13,989 bases of DNA from Candidatus Omnitrophota bacterium (GTDB lineage: Bacteria > Omnitrophota > Gorgyraeia > Zapsychrales > Zapsychraceae). The translations under genes were made by a program, and so were the position numbers. The stretch's first letter is position 1. Every line of letters starts with the position of its first letter. Of the stretch, positions 1-7,869 are shown in pieces. The notes below the pieces were generated by a model. It was not told where the DNA came from and did no database searches. It saw nothing but the letters and a program-made list of their open reading frames with translations. The stretch spans positions 1-13,989 of the forward strand of contig JAGYNW010000033.1 of the NCBI GenBank assembly GCA_018399915.1. Reading direction: 5' to 3'.

Positions 1-1
1 G

Positions 2-358
2 GATGTTATTCAATCCGGGTCTGTGCCTTTATTGGTATTGTCATCTTTGGCCCTGGCCTCTTTGGCCTCTTTGGTCGAGTTGCCCTGTACCGCAGGATTT
101 CCGATCCTCTATACCGGGATATTGGCCGGGAGAGGTTTAGAAAACACTTTTTCCTATTATTTATATTTGATTTTCTACAATTTTGTTTATGTGATCCCAC
201 TGATCGTGATTATTGTGATTTTTGTTTATACCTTCAAAGCCAGACGGATCACACAGCGGCACATGGAGATCATTAAGTTTATCGGAGGCATCATTATGGT
301 GCTGTTGGGGATTGTTTTATTGGTCAATCCGCAATTAGTAGGTTTAAGGATTCATTAA
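2..358 (+). CDS. DsbD/CcdA-like polytopic membrane protein, C-terminal part (5' end outside window)
   Basis: The reading frame is open from the first bases of the window to TAA at 356-358, so only the last 118 residues are visible. A GTG at 23 is in frame but codes for a residue inside a hydrophobic stretch, so the real start is probably upstream of the window. The fragment has three hydrophobic segments: one carrying the motif LVELPCTAGFPILYTG (Cys codon at 86-88), a second rich in V/I/F after a YYLYLIFYNF segment, and a last one near the C-terminus (GGIIMVLLGIVLL), with basic residues (KARRITQR) between the last two. A Pro-Cys motif inside a membrane segment is typical of the DsbD/CcdA electron-transfer family, which passes reducing equivalents across the membrane. 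The assignment is by motif only. Any thioredoxin domain or second Cys would lie outside the window. Confidence 0.6.
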   Translation, partial: DVIQSGSVPLLVLSSLALASLASLVELPCTAGFPILYTGILAGRGLENTFSYYLYLIFYNFVYVIPLIVIIVIFVYTFKARRITQRHMEIIKFIGGIIMVLLGIVLLVNPQLVGLRIH

Positions 359-406
359 TACTTGACAGTGCGCCGCAGATTTGTAGTCCGGGAAACAGGG
401 TCTTAC

Positions 407-434
407 TTGACGAAACCGGGTTTATTATTATAAT
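407..434 (+). promoter_or_regulatory. Predicted sigma70-type promoter for the PFOR gene
   Basis: The -35 box TTGACG (407-412) and the perfect -10 box TATAAT (429-434) are separated by 16 nt. This predicts a transcript starting near 441 and a 5' leader of about 110 nt before the ATG at 550. It is the best promoter match between the upstream gene and PFOR. A TTGACA at 362-367 has no convincing -10 partner. Confidence 0.6.
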
Positions 435-452
435 GTAGGTTCTGGCACGGTC

Positions 453-483
453 TTTATCCTGTCGTTTTCTCAGGACAGATAAA
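453..483 (+). promoter_or_regulatory. Leader hairpin upstream of PFOR
   Basis: TTTATCCTGTC (453-463) pairs with GACAGATAAA (474-483), giving ten base pairs with one bulged C and a 10-nt loop. It lies inside the predicted leader between the promoter and the start codon. No run of T follows, so it is not a standard intrinsic terminator. It may be a leader structure affecting RNA stability, or chance. No known riboswitch was recognised. Confidence 0.3.
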
Positions 484-549
484 AAGAGCAAAATACCATT
501 AAATTCAATTCTAATATAGTTTAATCATTTAGCGGGGGAGAAATCAATC

Positions 550-3500
550 ATGGAAAAACAAATGGTAACAATCGATGGTAATGAAGCCGCGGCTTATGTT
601 GCGCATAAGGTCAGCGAGGTCATCGCCATATATCCCATCACGCCATCCTCACCTATGGGGGAATGGTCGGATGCCTGGTCGGCTGCCGGCCAAGAAAATA
701 TTTGGGGGACAATCCCTAATGTGGTCGAGATGCAAAGTGAAGGCGGGGCTGCCGGAGCGGTCCACGGCGCGCTACAGACAGGCGCCTTGACAACGACCTT
801 TACCGCTTCGCAAGGGTTATTATTAATGGTGCCGAACATGTTCAAGATCGCCGGAGAATTGACCTCCAGCGTTTTTCATGTGTCAGCCCGTTCTGTGGCC
901 TGCCAGGCGCTTTCTATTTTTGGCGACCATAGCGACGTTATGGCGACACGGTCGACCGGGTTTGCGTTGTTAGCCTCTGCCTCCATTCAGGAGGTCATGG
1001 ATTTTGCTTTGATCGCGCATGCTGCGACATTGGAATCCAGAGTTCCTTTTTTGCATTTCTTTGACGGGTTTAGAACTTCGCATGAGGTTAGCAAAATCGA
1101 ACAAATCCCCATGGATACGATTAAAGCGATGATTGATGATGATTTGGTCTTCGCCCACAGGCAAAGAGGATTGTCGCCTGACCGTCCTGTGATCCGCGGG
1201 ACTGCGCAAAATCCGGATGTCTTTTTTCAGGCCAGGGAAACCGTGAACAAGTATTATGATGTTTGTCCGGATATTGTTCAGAAGGCTATGGATAAGTTCG
1301 CGGAATTGACAGGCCGCCAATATAAAATTTATGAGTATTATGGGGCTCCGGACGCGGAAAAAGTGGTTGTTTTAATGACCTCCGGGGCTGAAACCGCGCA
1401 GGAAACAGTTGATGCTTTATTGAAACAAGGAGAGAAAGTCGGGGTCTTAAAAGTAAGGCTTTACCGGCCTTTCTCGGTTAAGTATTTTATCGACGCACTC
1501 CCTGCCACGGTTAAGAAGATTGCGGTTTTAGACCGCACCAAAGAACCCGGCGCCAGTGCTGAGCCGCTTTATTTGGATGTGATTGACGCGCTGTATGAGA
1601 TGCAGGAGGAAGGCAAGTTCGCGCAAGCACCTGTGGTTGTCGGCGGACGTTACGGGTTATCTTCCAAGGAGTTTACGCCGGCCATGGTCAAGGGCGTCTT
1701 TGACGAGTTATCCAAGGATAAACCGAAAAATCATTTTACGGTGGGCATCAATGACGATGTCACACAAACCAGTATCGCGTATGACCCGTCATTCACCATC
1801 GAAGATCCTGACGGCGTGCAGGCCCTGTTCTATGGGTTGGGTTCCGACGGGACTGTTGGCGCCAACAAAAATTCCATTAAGATCATCGGCGGAGAGACTG
1901 ACAATTACGCGCAGGGCTATTTTGTGTATGACTCCAAAAAAGCCGGCTCGGTCACGGTTTCCCATTTGCGTTTCGGCCCGAATCCCATCCACTCCACCTA
2001 TCTGATCACCGAGGCAAATTTTGTGGCCTGCCATCAAACGGTCTTTCTGGAAAAATACGATATGCTGAAGAAGATCAAAAAGGGCGGGATTTTCCTTTTA
2101 AATACGCCTTACGGCGAAGATGAGGTCTGGGACAAACTGCCGAAAGATGTGCAGCAGCAGATCATTGAAAAGGATGTAAAGTTTTATGTGATCGACGGCT
2201 ACAAAGTGGCACAGAAGACCGGCATGGGTGTCCGGATCAATACGATTATGCAGACCTGCTTTTTCGCGATTTCCGGTGTATTACCCAAGGACGAGGCGAT
2301 TGAGGCGATTAAAAAATCCATTCAGAAGGCCTATGGGAAAAAAGGTCAGGAGATCGTTGATAAAAATTTCAACGCGGTTGATCAGGCTTTAGCCCATCTG
2401 CATGAAGTCAAGGTGCCGGATAGTGTGACCAGCACCATCGAAAGGCCGCCTGTGGTTTCTGCCGACGCGCCTGAGTTTGTGCAGACCGTGACCGCGGCTA
2501 TTATTGCCGGGTGCGGGGATGACCTTCCTGTCAGCAAGATGCCGGAAGACGGAACGTATCCGACAGCTACGACCAAGTGGGAAAAAAGGAATGTCGCGCT
2601 GGAAGTTCCTGTTTGGGAAACCGATCTTTGTATCCAGTGCGGAAAGTGTTCTATCGTGTGTCCGCATGCAGCGATCAGAATGAAGGTTTATGACCCTCAA
2701 ATCCTGGAAAAGGCACCGGAAACATTTAAATCCGCTGATCCCAAAAATAAAGCCTGGGAAGGCAAAAAGGTCACGGTGCAGAATGCCATTGAAGATTGCA
2801 CGGGCTGCGGGGCCTGTGTCTTTGTCTGTCCGGCCAAGAGCAAGACCGAAGAAGGCAAAAAGGCGATCAATATGCAGCCACAATTGCCTTTGCGGGAACC
2901 AGAAAAAAAGAATTGGGATTTCTTTTTGAGCATTCCGGAATTCAGCAGGAACGAACTCAAGAAGAATCTGGTCCGGGATTCGCAAGTGCTGCAACCGTTA
3001 TTTGAATTCTCCGGCGCCTGCGCCGGTTGCGGGGAAACCCCTTATTACAAATTGGTGACCCAGTTGTTCGGGGACCGTATGGTTGTCGCCAACGCGACAG
3101 GATGTTCGTCCATCTATGGCGGGAACCTTCCCACAACGCCTTTTGCTGTTAATATTGACGGACGAGGGCCGGCCTGGTCGAATTCCTTATTCGAGGATAA
3201 TGCGGAATTTGGTTTCGGTTTCCGGTTGACCATTGATAAACAGAATGAATACGCCCGGGAATTGGTGACAAAATTGGCCGGTGAGATCGGCGATGATCTG
3301 GCCAAGGGAATTCTGGAAGCTGATCAGTCTGATGAGCCGGGTGTTTTCGAACAAAGAAACCGGGTCGCGGCTTTAAAAGAAAAGTTGCAGGGCAAGGACT
3401 CTGCCGAGGCCAAACAATTATTGAGTCTCGCGGATATGCTTGTGAAAAAGAGCGTTTGGATCGTGGGTGGTGACGGCTGGGCCTATGATATCGGTTACGG

Positions 3501-4098
3501 AGGGTTAGATCATGTATTAGCCTCTGGCAAAAACGTCAATGTTCTGGTTATGGATACAGAGGTGTATTCGAATACTGGCGGTCAGGCATCCAAGGCAACC
3601 CCGCGGGCTGCGGTTGCGAAATTTGCGGCGGACGGAAAGCCTGTGGCGAAAAAGGATTTGGCCATGATCTCCATCAGTTACGGCAATATTTATGTCGCGC
3701 AAGTGGCCATGGGCGCTAATGATGTCCAGGCAGTCAAGGCCTTTATTGAGGCTGAGGCCTATGACGGGCCATCAATCATCCTGGCTTACAGCCATTGTAT
3801 CGCGCACGGGATTAACATGACGACCGCTATGGGTGATCAAAAAGCAGCCGTAGCCTCAGGCCATTGGCCTTTGTTCCGATACAATCCGCTTTTAGCCGCT
3901 AAGGGTGAGAATCCTCTGATTATTGATTCCAAGCCCCCCAGCATCGCGTTTTCGGAATTTGCTTACAGTGAGACGCGTTTTAAGATGTTGACTCGGTCCA
4001 AGCCGGAACGGGCCAAGGAGTTAATTGAGCTGGCCCAAAAGGACGTAGACGCCAAGTGGAAGAAATACGAAGCCTTGCGGGATGGATTTAAGGCGTAA
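550..4098 (+). CDS. nifJ: Pyruvate:ferredoxin (flavodoxin) oxidoreductase, single-chain
   Basis: This cytoplasmic enzyme oxidatively decarboxylates pyruvate with CoA to acetyl-CoA and CO2 and reduces ferredoxin or flavodoxin; it can also run in reverse. The 1182 residues are full length for the fused homodimeric form. Domain I has YPITPSSPMGE (28-38) with Thr31, Glu64 and Arg114 at the same numbers as the active-site residues I recall for the Desulfovibrio africanus enzyme. A two-cluster ferredoxin domain follows (CIQCGKC from 694, CTGCGAC from 750). The TPP domain has proximal-cluster cysteines 824, 827, 852 and 1083, GDGWAYD around 974-980, and Asn1008 in YSNTGGQ. These last positions are offset by 12 from D. 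africanus numbering. The protein ends soon after, so the C-terminal extension of the D. africanus enzyme is missing, as in most family members. The ATG follows GGGGGAG with a 9-nt spacer. The gene is flanked by its own promoter and terminator, so it is probably monocistronic. Confidence 0.97.
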   Translation: MEKQMVTIDGNEAAAYVAHKVSEVIAIYPITPSSPMGEWSDAWSAAGQENIWGTIPNVVEMQSEGGAAGAVHGALQTGALTTTFTASQGLLLMVPNMFKIAGELTSSVFHVSARSVACQALSIFGDHSDVMATRSTGFALLASASIQEVMDFALIAHAATLESRVPFLHFFDGFRTSHEVSKIEQIPMDTIKAMIDDDLVFAHRQRGLSPDRPVIRGTAQNPDVFFQARETVNKYYDVCPDIVQKAMDKFAELTGRQYKIYEYYGAPDAEKVVVLMTSGAETAQETVDALLKQGEKVGVLKVRLYRPFSVKYFIDALPATVKKIAVLDRTKEPGASAEPLYLDVIDALYEMQEEGKFAQAPVVVGGRYGLSSKEFTPAMVKGVFDELSKDKPKNHFTVGINDDVTQTSIAYDPSFTIEDPDGVQALFYGLGSDGTVGANKNSIKIIGGETDNYAQGYFVYDSKKAGSVTVSHLRFGPNPIHSTYLITEANFVACHQTVFLEKYDMLKKIKKGGIFLLNTPYGEDEVWDKLPKDVQQQIIEKDVKFYVIDGYKVAQKTGMGVRINTIMQTCFFAISGVLPKDEAIEAIKKSIQKAYGKKGQEIVDKNFNAVDQALAHLHEVKVPDSVTSTIERPPVVSADAPEFVQTVTAAIIAGCGDDLPVSKMPEDGTYPTATTKWEKRNVALEVPVWETDLCIQCGKCSIVCPHAAIRMKVYDPQILEKAPETFKSADPKNKAWEGKKVTVQNAIEDCTGCGACVFVCPAKSKTEEGKKAINMQPQLPLREPEKKNWDFFLSIPEFSRNELKKNLVRDSQVLQPLFEFSGACAGCGETPYYKLVTQLFGDRMVVANATGCSSIYGGNLPTTPFAVNIDGRGPAWSNSLFEDNAEFGFGFRLTIDKQNEYARELVTKLAGEIGDDLAKGILEADQSDEPGVFEQRNRVAALKEKLQGKDSAEAKQLLSLADMLVKKSVWIVGGDGWAYDIGYGGLDHVLASGKNVNVLVMDTEVYSNTGGQASKATPRAAVAKFAADGKPVAKKDLAMISISYGNIYVAQVAMGANDVQAVKAFIEAEAYDGPSIILAYSHCIAHGINMTTAMGDQKAAVASGHWPLFRYNPLLAAKGENPLIIDSKPPSIAFSEFAYSETRFKMLTRSKPERAKELIELAQKDVDAKWKKYEALRDGFKA

Positions 4099-4110
4099 CT
4101 AGTAAAACAA

Positions 4111-4159
4111 AAAAAGGCATGAGGCTGGGTTTTCATGAAAAAGAGTCTCATGCCTTTTT
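4111..4159 (+). terminator. Intrinsic terminator after the PFOR gene
   Basis: AAAAAGGCATGAG (4111-4123) and CTCATGCCTTTTT (4147-4159) form a perfect 13-bp stem that ends in a T run on the plus strand. An A run in front of the left arm would serve as the T run for minus-strand transcripts, so it could work in both directions. The 23-nt apical region holds its own 12-nt palindrome, TTTTCATGAAAA (4130-4141), which could form a secondary hairpin. Confidence 0.8.
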
Positions 4160-4193
4160 ATTGCCATGTTGCTACGTGTAGCAACATGGCAAT
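4160..4193. repeat. Perfect 16-bp inverted repeat with a 2-nt spacer
   Basis: The left arm ATTGCCATGTTGCTAC (4160-4175) and right arm GTAGCAACATGGCAAT (4178-4193) are exact reverse complements around the dinucleotide GT. The element starts at the base after the terminator T run and ends just before the downstream methyltransferase region. It has no T run on either side, so it is not an intrinsic terminator by itself. I found no second copy of its core in the window. It could be a REP-like palindromic unit, a protein-binding site or an accessory RNA hairpin. Confidence 0.75.
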
Positions 4194-4247
4194 GTAATGG
4201 GCAGGCATAAAAGGCGAATACGCGCGGAAGGCGCACAGGTATTGATT

Positions 4248-4823
4248 ATGATCGAAAAGAAATTTGATCCTCAAAAATTACAGAAGCTCAATGATCCGCA
4301 GAGGATTGTTGATATCCCGCCAAGGTTTATTTGGGATAAGATCAATGTTGCCGACCCTAAAGTTGCCGTCGACATTGGTGCGGGAACCGGAGTTTTCAGT
4401 AAGGCTTTTCTCCAATACAGCCCTAAGGCCAAGATTTTTGCCTGTGATCTGTCTGATATCATGATCCAATGGATGAAGGCGCATGTGTGTCAGCAGTATC
4501 CACAGATCGTGCCCTTGCGTATGGAGGAAACGGTCGTGCCGCTGGAAGACGGCGTGGCAGACGTGCTTTACATGATCAATGTGCATCATGAGCTGGATGA
4601 GCCGCAAGCAATATTGAAAGAATCCTTAAGGGTATTGCGCAGCGGCGGCGTTCTTTGTATTGTTGACTGGAAAAAACAGGCCATGCCAAAGGGGCCTCCC
4701 TTGGAGATCCGTTGTTCGGTTTCAGAAGTGGAAGGCCAAATAGCAAAGGCAGGATTCCGCAAGGTTTGTATTTCTCAAGATATTCCTACCCATTTTTTGA
4801 TCGTGGCGCACAAGCCGGCATAG
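4248..4823 (+). CDS. Class I SAM-dependent methyltransferase (UbiE/MenG-like fold)
   Basis: A 191-residue cytoplasmic methyltransferase of unknown substrate. Motif I, VDIGAGTGVFSK, binds SAM; the acidic loop after strand 2 is ACDLSDIMI; motif II/post II is VADVLYMINVHHELDEP; and LRVLRSGGVLCIVDWK is the usual motif III region. Family members of this type often start with a short FDP/L-rich segment like the MIEKKFDPQKLQKLNDPQR seen here. For that reason I prefer the ATG at 4248. An in-frame ATG at 4197 would add 17 basic residues that do not look like the family, and it lies four bases after the inverted repeat without a Shine-Dalgarno sequence. An AGG at 4237-4239 is a weak site for 4248. The gene stands alone between the PFOR terminator and a convergent minus-strand operon. 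Close relatives methylate arsenite, quinones or small metabolites; the sequence does not decide among them. Confidence 0.85.
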   Translation: MIEKKFDPQKLQKLNDPQRIVDIPPRFIWDKINVADPKVAVDIGAGTGVFSKAFLQYSPKAKIFACDLSDIMIQWMKAHVCQQYPQIVPLRMEETVVPLEDGVADVLYMINVHHELDEPQAILKESLRVLRSGGVLCIVDWKKQAMPKGPPLEIRCSVSEVEGQIAKAGFRKVCISQDIPTHFLIVAHKPA

Positions 4824-4836
4824 AGCAACCGCAGGA

Positions 4837-4864
4837 TGAAGAGGCGCGGTCTTCAGGTTTTTTT
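4837..4864 (+). terminator. Possible weak terminator after the methyltransferase
   Basis: TGAAGA (4837-4842) and TCTTCA (4850-4855) pair around the GC-rich loop GGCGCGG and are followed by GG and seven T residues (4858-4864). The stem is only 6 bp. It lies at the junction of two convergent genes and overlaps the last codons of the minus-strand gene, which fits a terminator, but the strength is uncertain. Confidence 0.4.
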
Positions 4865-6205
4865 CTCAAATAAAGACAAGAAAGTCAAAAGCAAGATAAC
4901 CGGTAGCGTCGCGAAAATGACACGCGCCAGCGTGAATTTTAACCACCAGATGATCTCGAATTGGGTATTGATGTAATAATAGACGGTGATCATTCCGAAA
5001 TAACCTGCTAAAAAAAGACTGATGAGAATGTTACGCGAGTTTAGCATTTGACGGAACTTGATCAAAAGGGTTAGCGCGGTAATGATTAAAAGCCCATTCC
5101 ATTTCATGTGACGTAATTCCAGAAAATAGTAGATTAATATGGCTTTAAGCCGCGGCAGAGTCGATGGATGTGTTTGAGAGACCAGGCCATTGGTAAAGGT
5201 TACATTATCCGGCGCGTACACCAGTTTAAAGAACAAAAGCGGGAGGGATGTCAGAAAAAGTGCCGTGAAAAAAATCAGCGAGAGCTCCGCATCTTTTGGT
5301 GATCGGGATTTGTATCCCAGATAAGGGATAAATAAAAGTGACAATATGCCGGCGGCCAGCAAGCCCTCGCCCTTTGTAAATGTCAGACACCCCAGAAGCA
5401 ATCCGGCCATGGCCGCAAAGGCTCCGGAATTCTTTTCTTTGGTCTTCATGAGGCAATAGATCCCGGACAGAAGATAGAAGGCAAAAAGAATATCACTGTA
5501 TTGACTGATGCATTGGCGGACAACAAAGGGTGAACCCAGGAATAAAAGGATGGGCAAAAACGCAAAGCGTGATTTTGTCTCTTGTTTGATGGCCGCGTAC
5601 AAGAAGGTAGCTGTAAGCAGGCTGAAAAGGATGGCCGTAGATTGGGGGACATAGTAGACCGGGGCCTGCGTAAAAATCCATGCCCAAACATTGATCAAGG
5701 GCAGCAGCAAGGGGTAATGCGGGCTGCTACGCCAGAGCATGGGTTCGAACATATTGCCCCAGGATTCTCCGCCGAGATAAAGGAATTTGGCCTTGAGATT
5801 CCAGACAGACCAGGCGTCCCACCCGCCGTGTACATAAAAGTTGGATTGCCGGATCAAGAAGAACGCCAACAGAAAAATAGCTAGGCAGGCCCCAATATGC
5901 TGTTTGGTTTTAGCCCAGGTTATCTTTGGTTTTGGAAAGTGGTTTTCTTTTGAGGTCGCAACAAAAAATGTCAAAGTCAAAAAAAGAATAAGGTTAAGGA
6001 AGATAACGAAAAAAGGGATAAGCTGATCAAAGAGGATAAAGCTTAAAAATGTCAGATACGCGCTTATGGCTAATCCGACAGCCTGGCCCAGGCAAAGTTT
6101 TATGATAAGCGGACAATTCTCTTTCGGAGGCAAAATGAGTTGGGTTGCCAGCAGACCTAAACTTAAGGAAAAAGCATATGGCAGCATGGTCAGGAGCATG
6201 GTCAT
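4853..6205 (-). CDS. Polytopic GT-C-like glycosyltransferase family membrane protein
   Basis: A 450-residue integral membrane protein with roughly ten or more hydrophobic segments, from LLTMLPYAFSLSLGLLA at the N-terminus to a final helix before the basic tail EKKT. After a helix at about 103-118, a presumed periplasmic loop carries HGGWDAWSVWNLKAKF (Asp130) and then PHYPLLLPL (162-170). An acidic residue in the first large loop and this Trp/Tyr-rich context are typical of GT-C enzymes of the PMT/RgtA-D/ArnT type, which transfer sugars from polyprenyl-phosphate donors outside the cytoplasm. Donor and acceptor cannot be told from the sequence. The start ATG overlaps the stop of the upstream gene as ATGA (6202-6205), with GAGG about 9 nt before it, so translation is probably coupled. 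The specific family assignment is by motif and topology; overall similarity is unverified. Confidence 0.7.
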   Translation of the reverse strand: MTMLLTMLPYAFSLSLGLLATQLILPPKENCPLIIKLCLGQAVGLAISAYLTFLSFILFDQLIPFFVIFLNLILFLTLTFFVATSKENHFPKPKITWAKTKQHIGACLAIFLLAFFLIRQSNFYVHGGWDAWSVWNLKAKFLYLGGESWGNMFEPMLWRSSPHYPLLLPLINVWAWIFTQAPVYYVPQSTAILFSLLTATFLYAAIKQETKSRFAFLPILLFLGSPFVVRQCISQYSDILFAFYLLSGIYCLMKTKEKNSGAFAAMAGLLLGCLTFTKGEGLLAAGILSLLFIPYLGYKSRSPKDAELSLIFFTALFLTSLPLLFFKLVYAPDNVTFTNGLVSQTHPSTLPRLKAILIYYFLELRHMKWNGLLIITALTLLIKFRQMLNSRNILISLFLAGYFGMITVYYYINTQFEIIWWLKFTLARVIFATLPVILLLTFLSLFEKKT

Positions 6206-6639
6206 GGATTTTGCCTCGTTAAGATAAGGCCGCCGTGTTTTTGGATGATGGTGGCGTGCATGTCCTGGATCTTGGCAAGCGCAATGTCTTCAGAAGTACA
6301 ATCAAAAAGGGTAAAGGTATGATCGGTATTGTTGATGTGGAGGATAGTCGGGGCAATGATGTATTGGGCTTGGGAAAACTGCTTATTATTTTCGGACTCG
6401 CTCAGATCTTTGTCCGTGTAATAGCCAACATATTCTCTTCCCTGAAATATCTTGTCCAAACCATAAAATTTTTGGCCGACTTTTTGATGGGGTTGTACGC
6501 CTTTGATCTTTTGGAGCTGCAAGTCTTCCCGGATTAACCGGCTAATATTGATAAGCGCGATAAGGCCAAAAGCCGTGATCAGAAGCGCTCTTGCCGGAAT
6601 TCCGGATTTCCAGTCGGATTTTTGGGGAGGGATCATCAT
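6202..6639 (-). CDS. Hypothetical single-helix membrane-anchored protein, partner of the GT-C gene
   Basis: I do not recognise this 145-residue family. The N-terminus (about 1-16) is polar and basic, one hydrophobic helix follows (about 17-33, ARALLITAFGLIALINI), and the remaining roughly 110 residues are soluble with mixed charge. By the positive-inside rule the C-terminal domain should sit outside the cytoplasm. That domain contains YGLDKIFQGREYVGYYTD and AQYIIAPTILH, alternating alpha/beta-like stretches without cysteines or an obvious catalytic motif. It is the first gene of a two-gene minus-strand unit and overlaps the glycosyltransferase by 4 nt, so a role as accessory subunit of that enzyme is a fair inference. 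Tandem ATG codons (6637-6639 and 6634-6636) make the exact start uncertain by one residue, and the Shine-Dalgarno is weak (GGAAAA). Confidence 0.65.
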   Translation of the reverse strand: MMIPPQKSDWKSGIPARALLITAFGLIALINISRLIREDLQLQKIKGVQPHQKVGQKFYGLDKIFQGREYVGYYTDKDLSESENNKQFSQAQYIIAPTILHINNTDHTFTLFDCTSEDIALAKIQDMHATIIQKHGGLILTRQNP

Positions 6640-6682
6640 GGTTATTTTCCGTGTGTGCGAAAGTGATTGATTTTGAGCTTTT

Positions 6683-6710
6683 ATTTTACTACATTGTAAC
6701 AGGATTTCAA
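6683..6710 (-). promoter_or_regulatory. Predicted promoter of the minus-strand membrane operon
   Basis: Read on the minus strand, TTGAAA (6710-6705) and TAAAAT (6688-6683) are separated by 16 nt. This gives a predicted transcript start near 6676 and a leader of about 37 nt before the ATG at 6639. Confidence 0.5.
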
Positions 6711-6752
6711 CTGCTTGCTAATAATATGAAAGGATAAATCGCAAATTAAAAC

Positions 6753-6781
6753 TTTCTTATTCGGAGCAATATCGGTATAAT
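6753..6781 (+). promoter_or_regulatory. Predicted promoter of the six-gene plus-strand operon
   Basis: A perfect -10 box TATAAT lies at 6776-6781. The -35 region 17 nt upstream is poor (TTTCTT at 6753-6758), so an activator might be needed. It sits in the AT-rich 213-nt divergent spacer (6640-6852), back to back with the minus-strand promoter. The leader to the ATG at 6853 is about 65 nt. Confidence 0.4.
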
Positions 6782-6852
6782 GGATAAAAATTATTAAACT
6801 AATACTAATATTTACTATTTTAGTTATCAGCGGTTTTAACAATGGAGGAAAG

Positions 6853-7869
6853 ATGGTCAACGTAGGCATAATCGGTTGCGGTCACTGGGGGCCAAATCAC
6901 ATACGGATATTTTCGCAGCTTTCGGGCTCAACCGCGTCAATGTGCGCGGATATTAATGACGACAGGTTAGAACTTATCAAGGGATTGTACCCGGATATTG
7001 AAACGACCCGGGACTATCAGAAAATCCTAAAAAACCCCAACGTCGACGCAGTCGTTATCGCGGCTCCCACAAAGATGCATTATCAGCTGACGCAAGAGGC
7101 TTTAGAGGCAGGCAAACATGTCTTGTGTGAAAAACCGCTTACACTTAAGACCGAAGAAAGCCGTCATTTGAAAGAGATCGCTCAAACACAAAACAAAAAG
7201 TTGATGGTCGGGCATATTTTTCTTTTCAATGCCGGAATCGTCTGGCTGAAGAATTACATTGATTCCGGAGAGATCGGCAAGATCCATTACGCTTATGCCA
7301 CCCGGACCAATCTGGGACCGTTTCGCTATGATGTTAATGCTCTTTGGGACCTGGCGCCGCATGATATTTCTATTTTTAACTATCTGTTTGCCCGTGCGCC
7401 GGAAAGCGTCAGTGCCACCGGACACAATTTTCTGGAGACGGCCCAGGAAGATCTTTCTTTTAGCACTTTAACCTATCCCGGCAATGTCGTTGCTAATATC
7501 CATGTCAGCTGGCTGGATCCCCGCAAGGTAAGACAGATCACGGTAGTGGGTGATAAAAAGATGGTGATCTGGGATGATCTGGAAAGTGCCGGCCCCATCA
7601 AGATTTATGATAAGCATGTAGAGAAGACGTCCACCTTTTATGCTACTTACGGCGAATTTCAGCTTTTATCCAAAGAAGGCAGTATTACCATTCCCAAAGT
7701 CGGATTCAGTGAACCGTTAAAAGCCCAGGCCCAGTATTTTATCGATTGCATTGAGAATGATGAGTCCCCCGGGTTGGCCGATGCGCAAAAAGGAGAGGAT
7801 GTTGTTAAGACTTTATGCGCTATTCAGGAATCTGCTAATCAGCATGGACGTCGCGTGGAGGTCCAGTGA
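6853..7869 (+). CDS. Gfo/Idh/MocA family sugar-nucleotide dehydrogenase (WbpB/WlbA-like)
   Basis: A 338-residue NAD(P)-dependent oxidoreductase. The N-terminal Rossmann fold starts VGIIGCGHWGPNH (Gly8, Gly10, Gly13). CEKPL at 92-96 gives the family Lys94, and DLAPHDISIFNYL gives His170, the conserved catalytic-region His/Asp pair. The C-terminal alpha/beta domain completes a normal family length. Together with the next gene, an N-acetyltransferase of the WbpD/WlbB type, it most resembles the enzyme that oxidises C3 of UDP-N-acetyl-glucosaminuronate on the way to 2,3-diacetamido sugars of surface polysaccharide. The substrate is inferred from context, since this superfamily has many substrates. 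GGAGG sits 4 nt before the ATG. This is the first gene of the plus-strand operon. Confidence 0.88.
   Translation: MVNVGIIGCGHWGPNHIRIFSQLSGSTASMCADINDDRLELIKGLYPDIETTRDYQKILKNPNVDAVVIAAPTKMHYQLTQEALEAGKHVLCEKPLTLKTEESRHLKEIAQTQNKKLMVGHIFLFNAGIVWLKNYIDSGEIGKIHYAYATRTNLGPFRYDVNALWDLAPHDISIFNYLFARAPESVSATGHNFLETAQEDLSFSTLTYPGNVVANIHVSWLDPRKVRQITVVGDKKMVIWDDLESAGPIKIYDKHVEKTSTFYATYGEFQLLSKEGSITIPKVGFSEPLKAQAQYFIDCIENDESPGLADAQKGEDVVKTLCAIQESANQHGRRVEVQ
7857..7861 (+). promoter_or_regulatory. Shine-Dalgarno deciding the acetyltransferase start
   Basis: GGAGG inside the end of the dehydrogenase gene lies 7 nt before ATG 7869 but only 4 nt before the in-frame GTG at 7866. This favours ATG 7869, which shares one base with the TGA stop of the upstream gene (TGATG). 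Confidence 0.6.

Noticed and set aside
90..98. CRISPR, tRNA, rRNA or mobile element anywhere in the window
   Set aside because: No repeated spacer pattern, cloverleaf, rRNA-like stretch, transposase or integrase motif was seen; the coordinates given are only a placeholder for a window-wide negative.
362..390. TTGACA as a promoter just after the first gene
   Set aside because: No -10 box at a usable distance; the promoter at 407-434 is much better.
2389..2994. 201-residue open frame on the minus strand
   Set aside because: It is fully antisense to the ferredoxin region of the PFOR gene, has no recognisable domain, and the plus frame is beyond doubt.
4197..4247. Longer start for the methyltransferase
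   Set aside because: The added residues are basic and unlike the family, no Shine-Dalgarno precedes the ATG, and it lies four bases after the inverted repeat.
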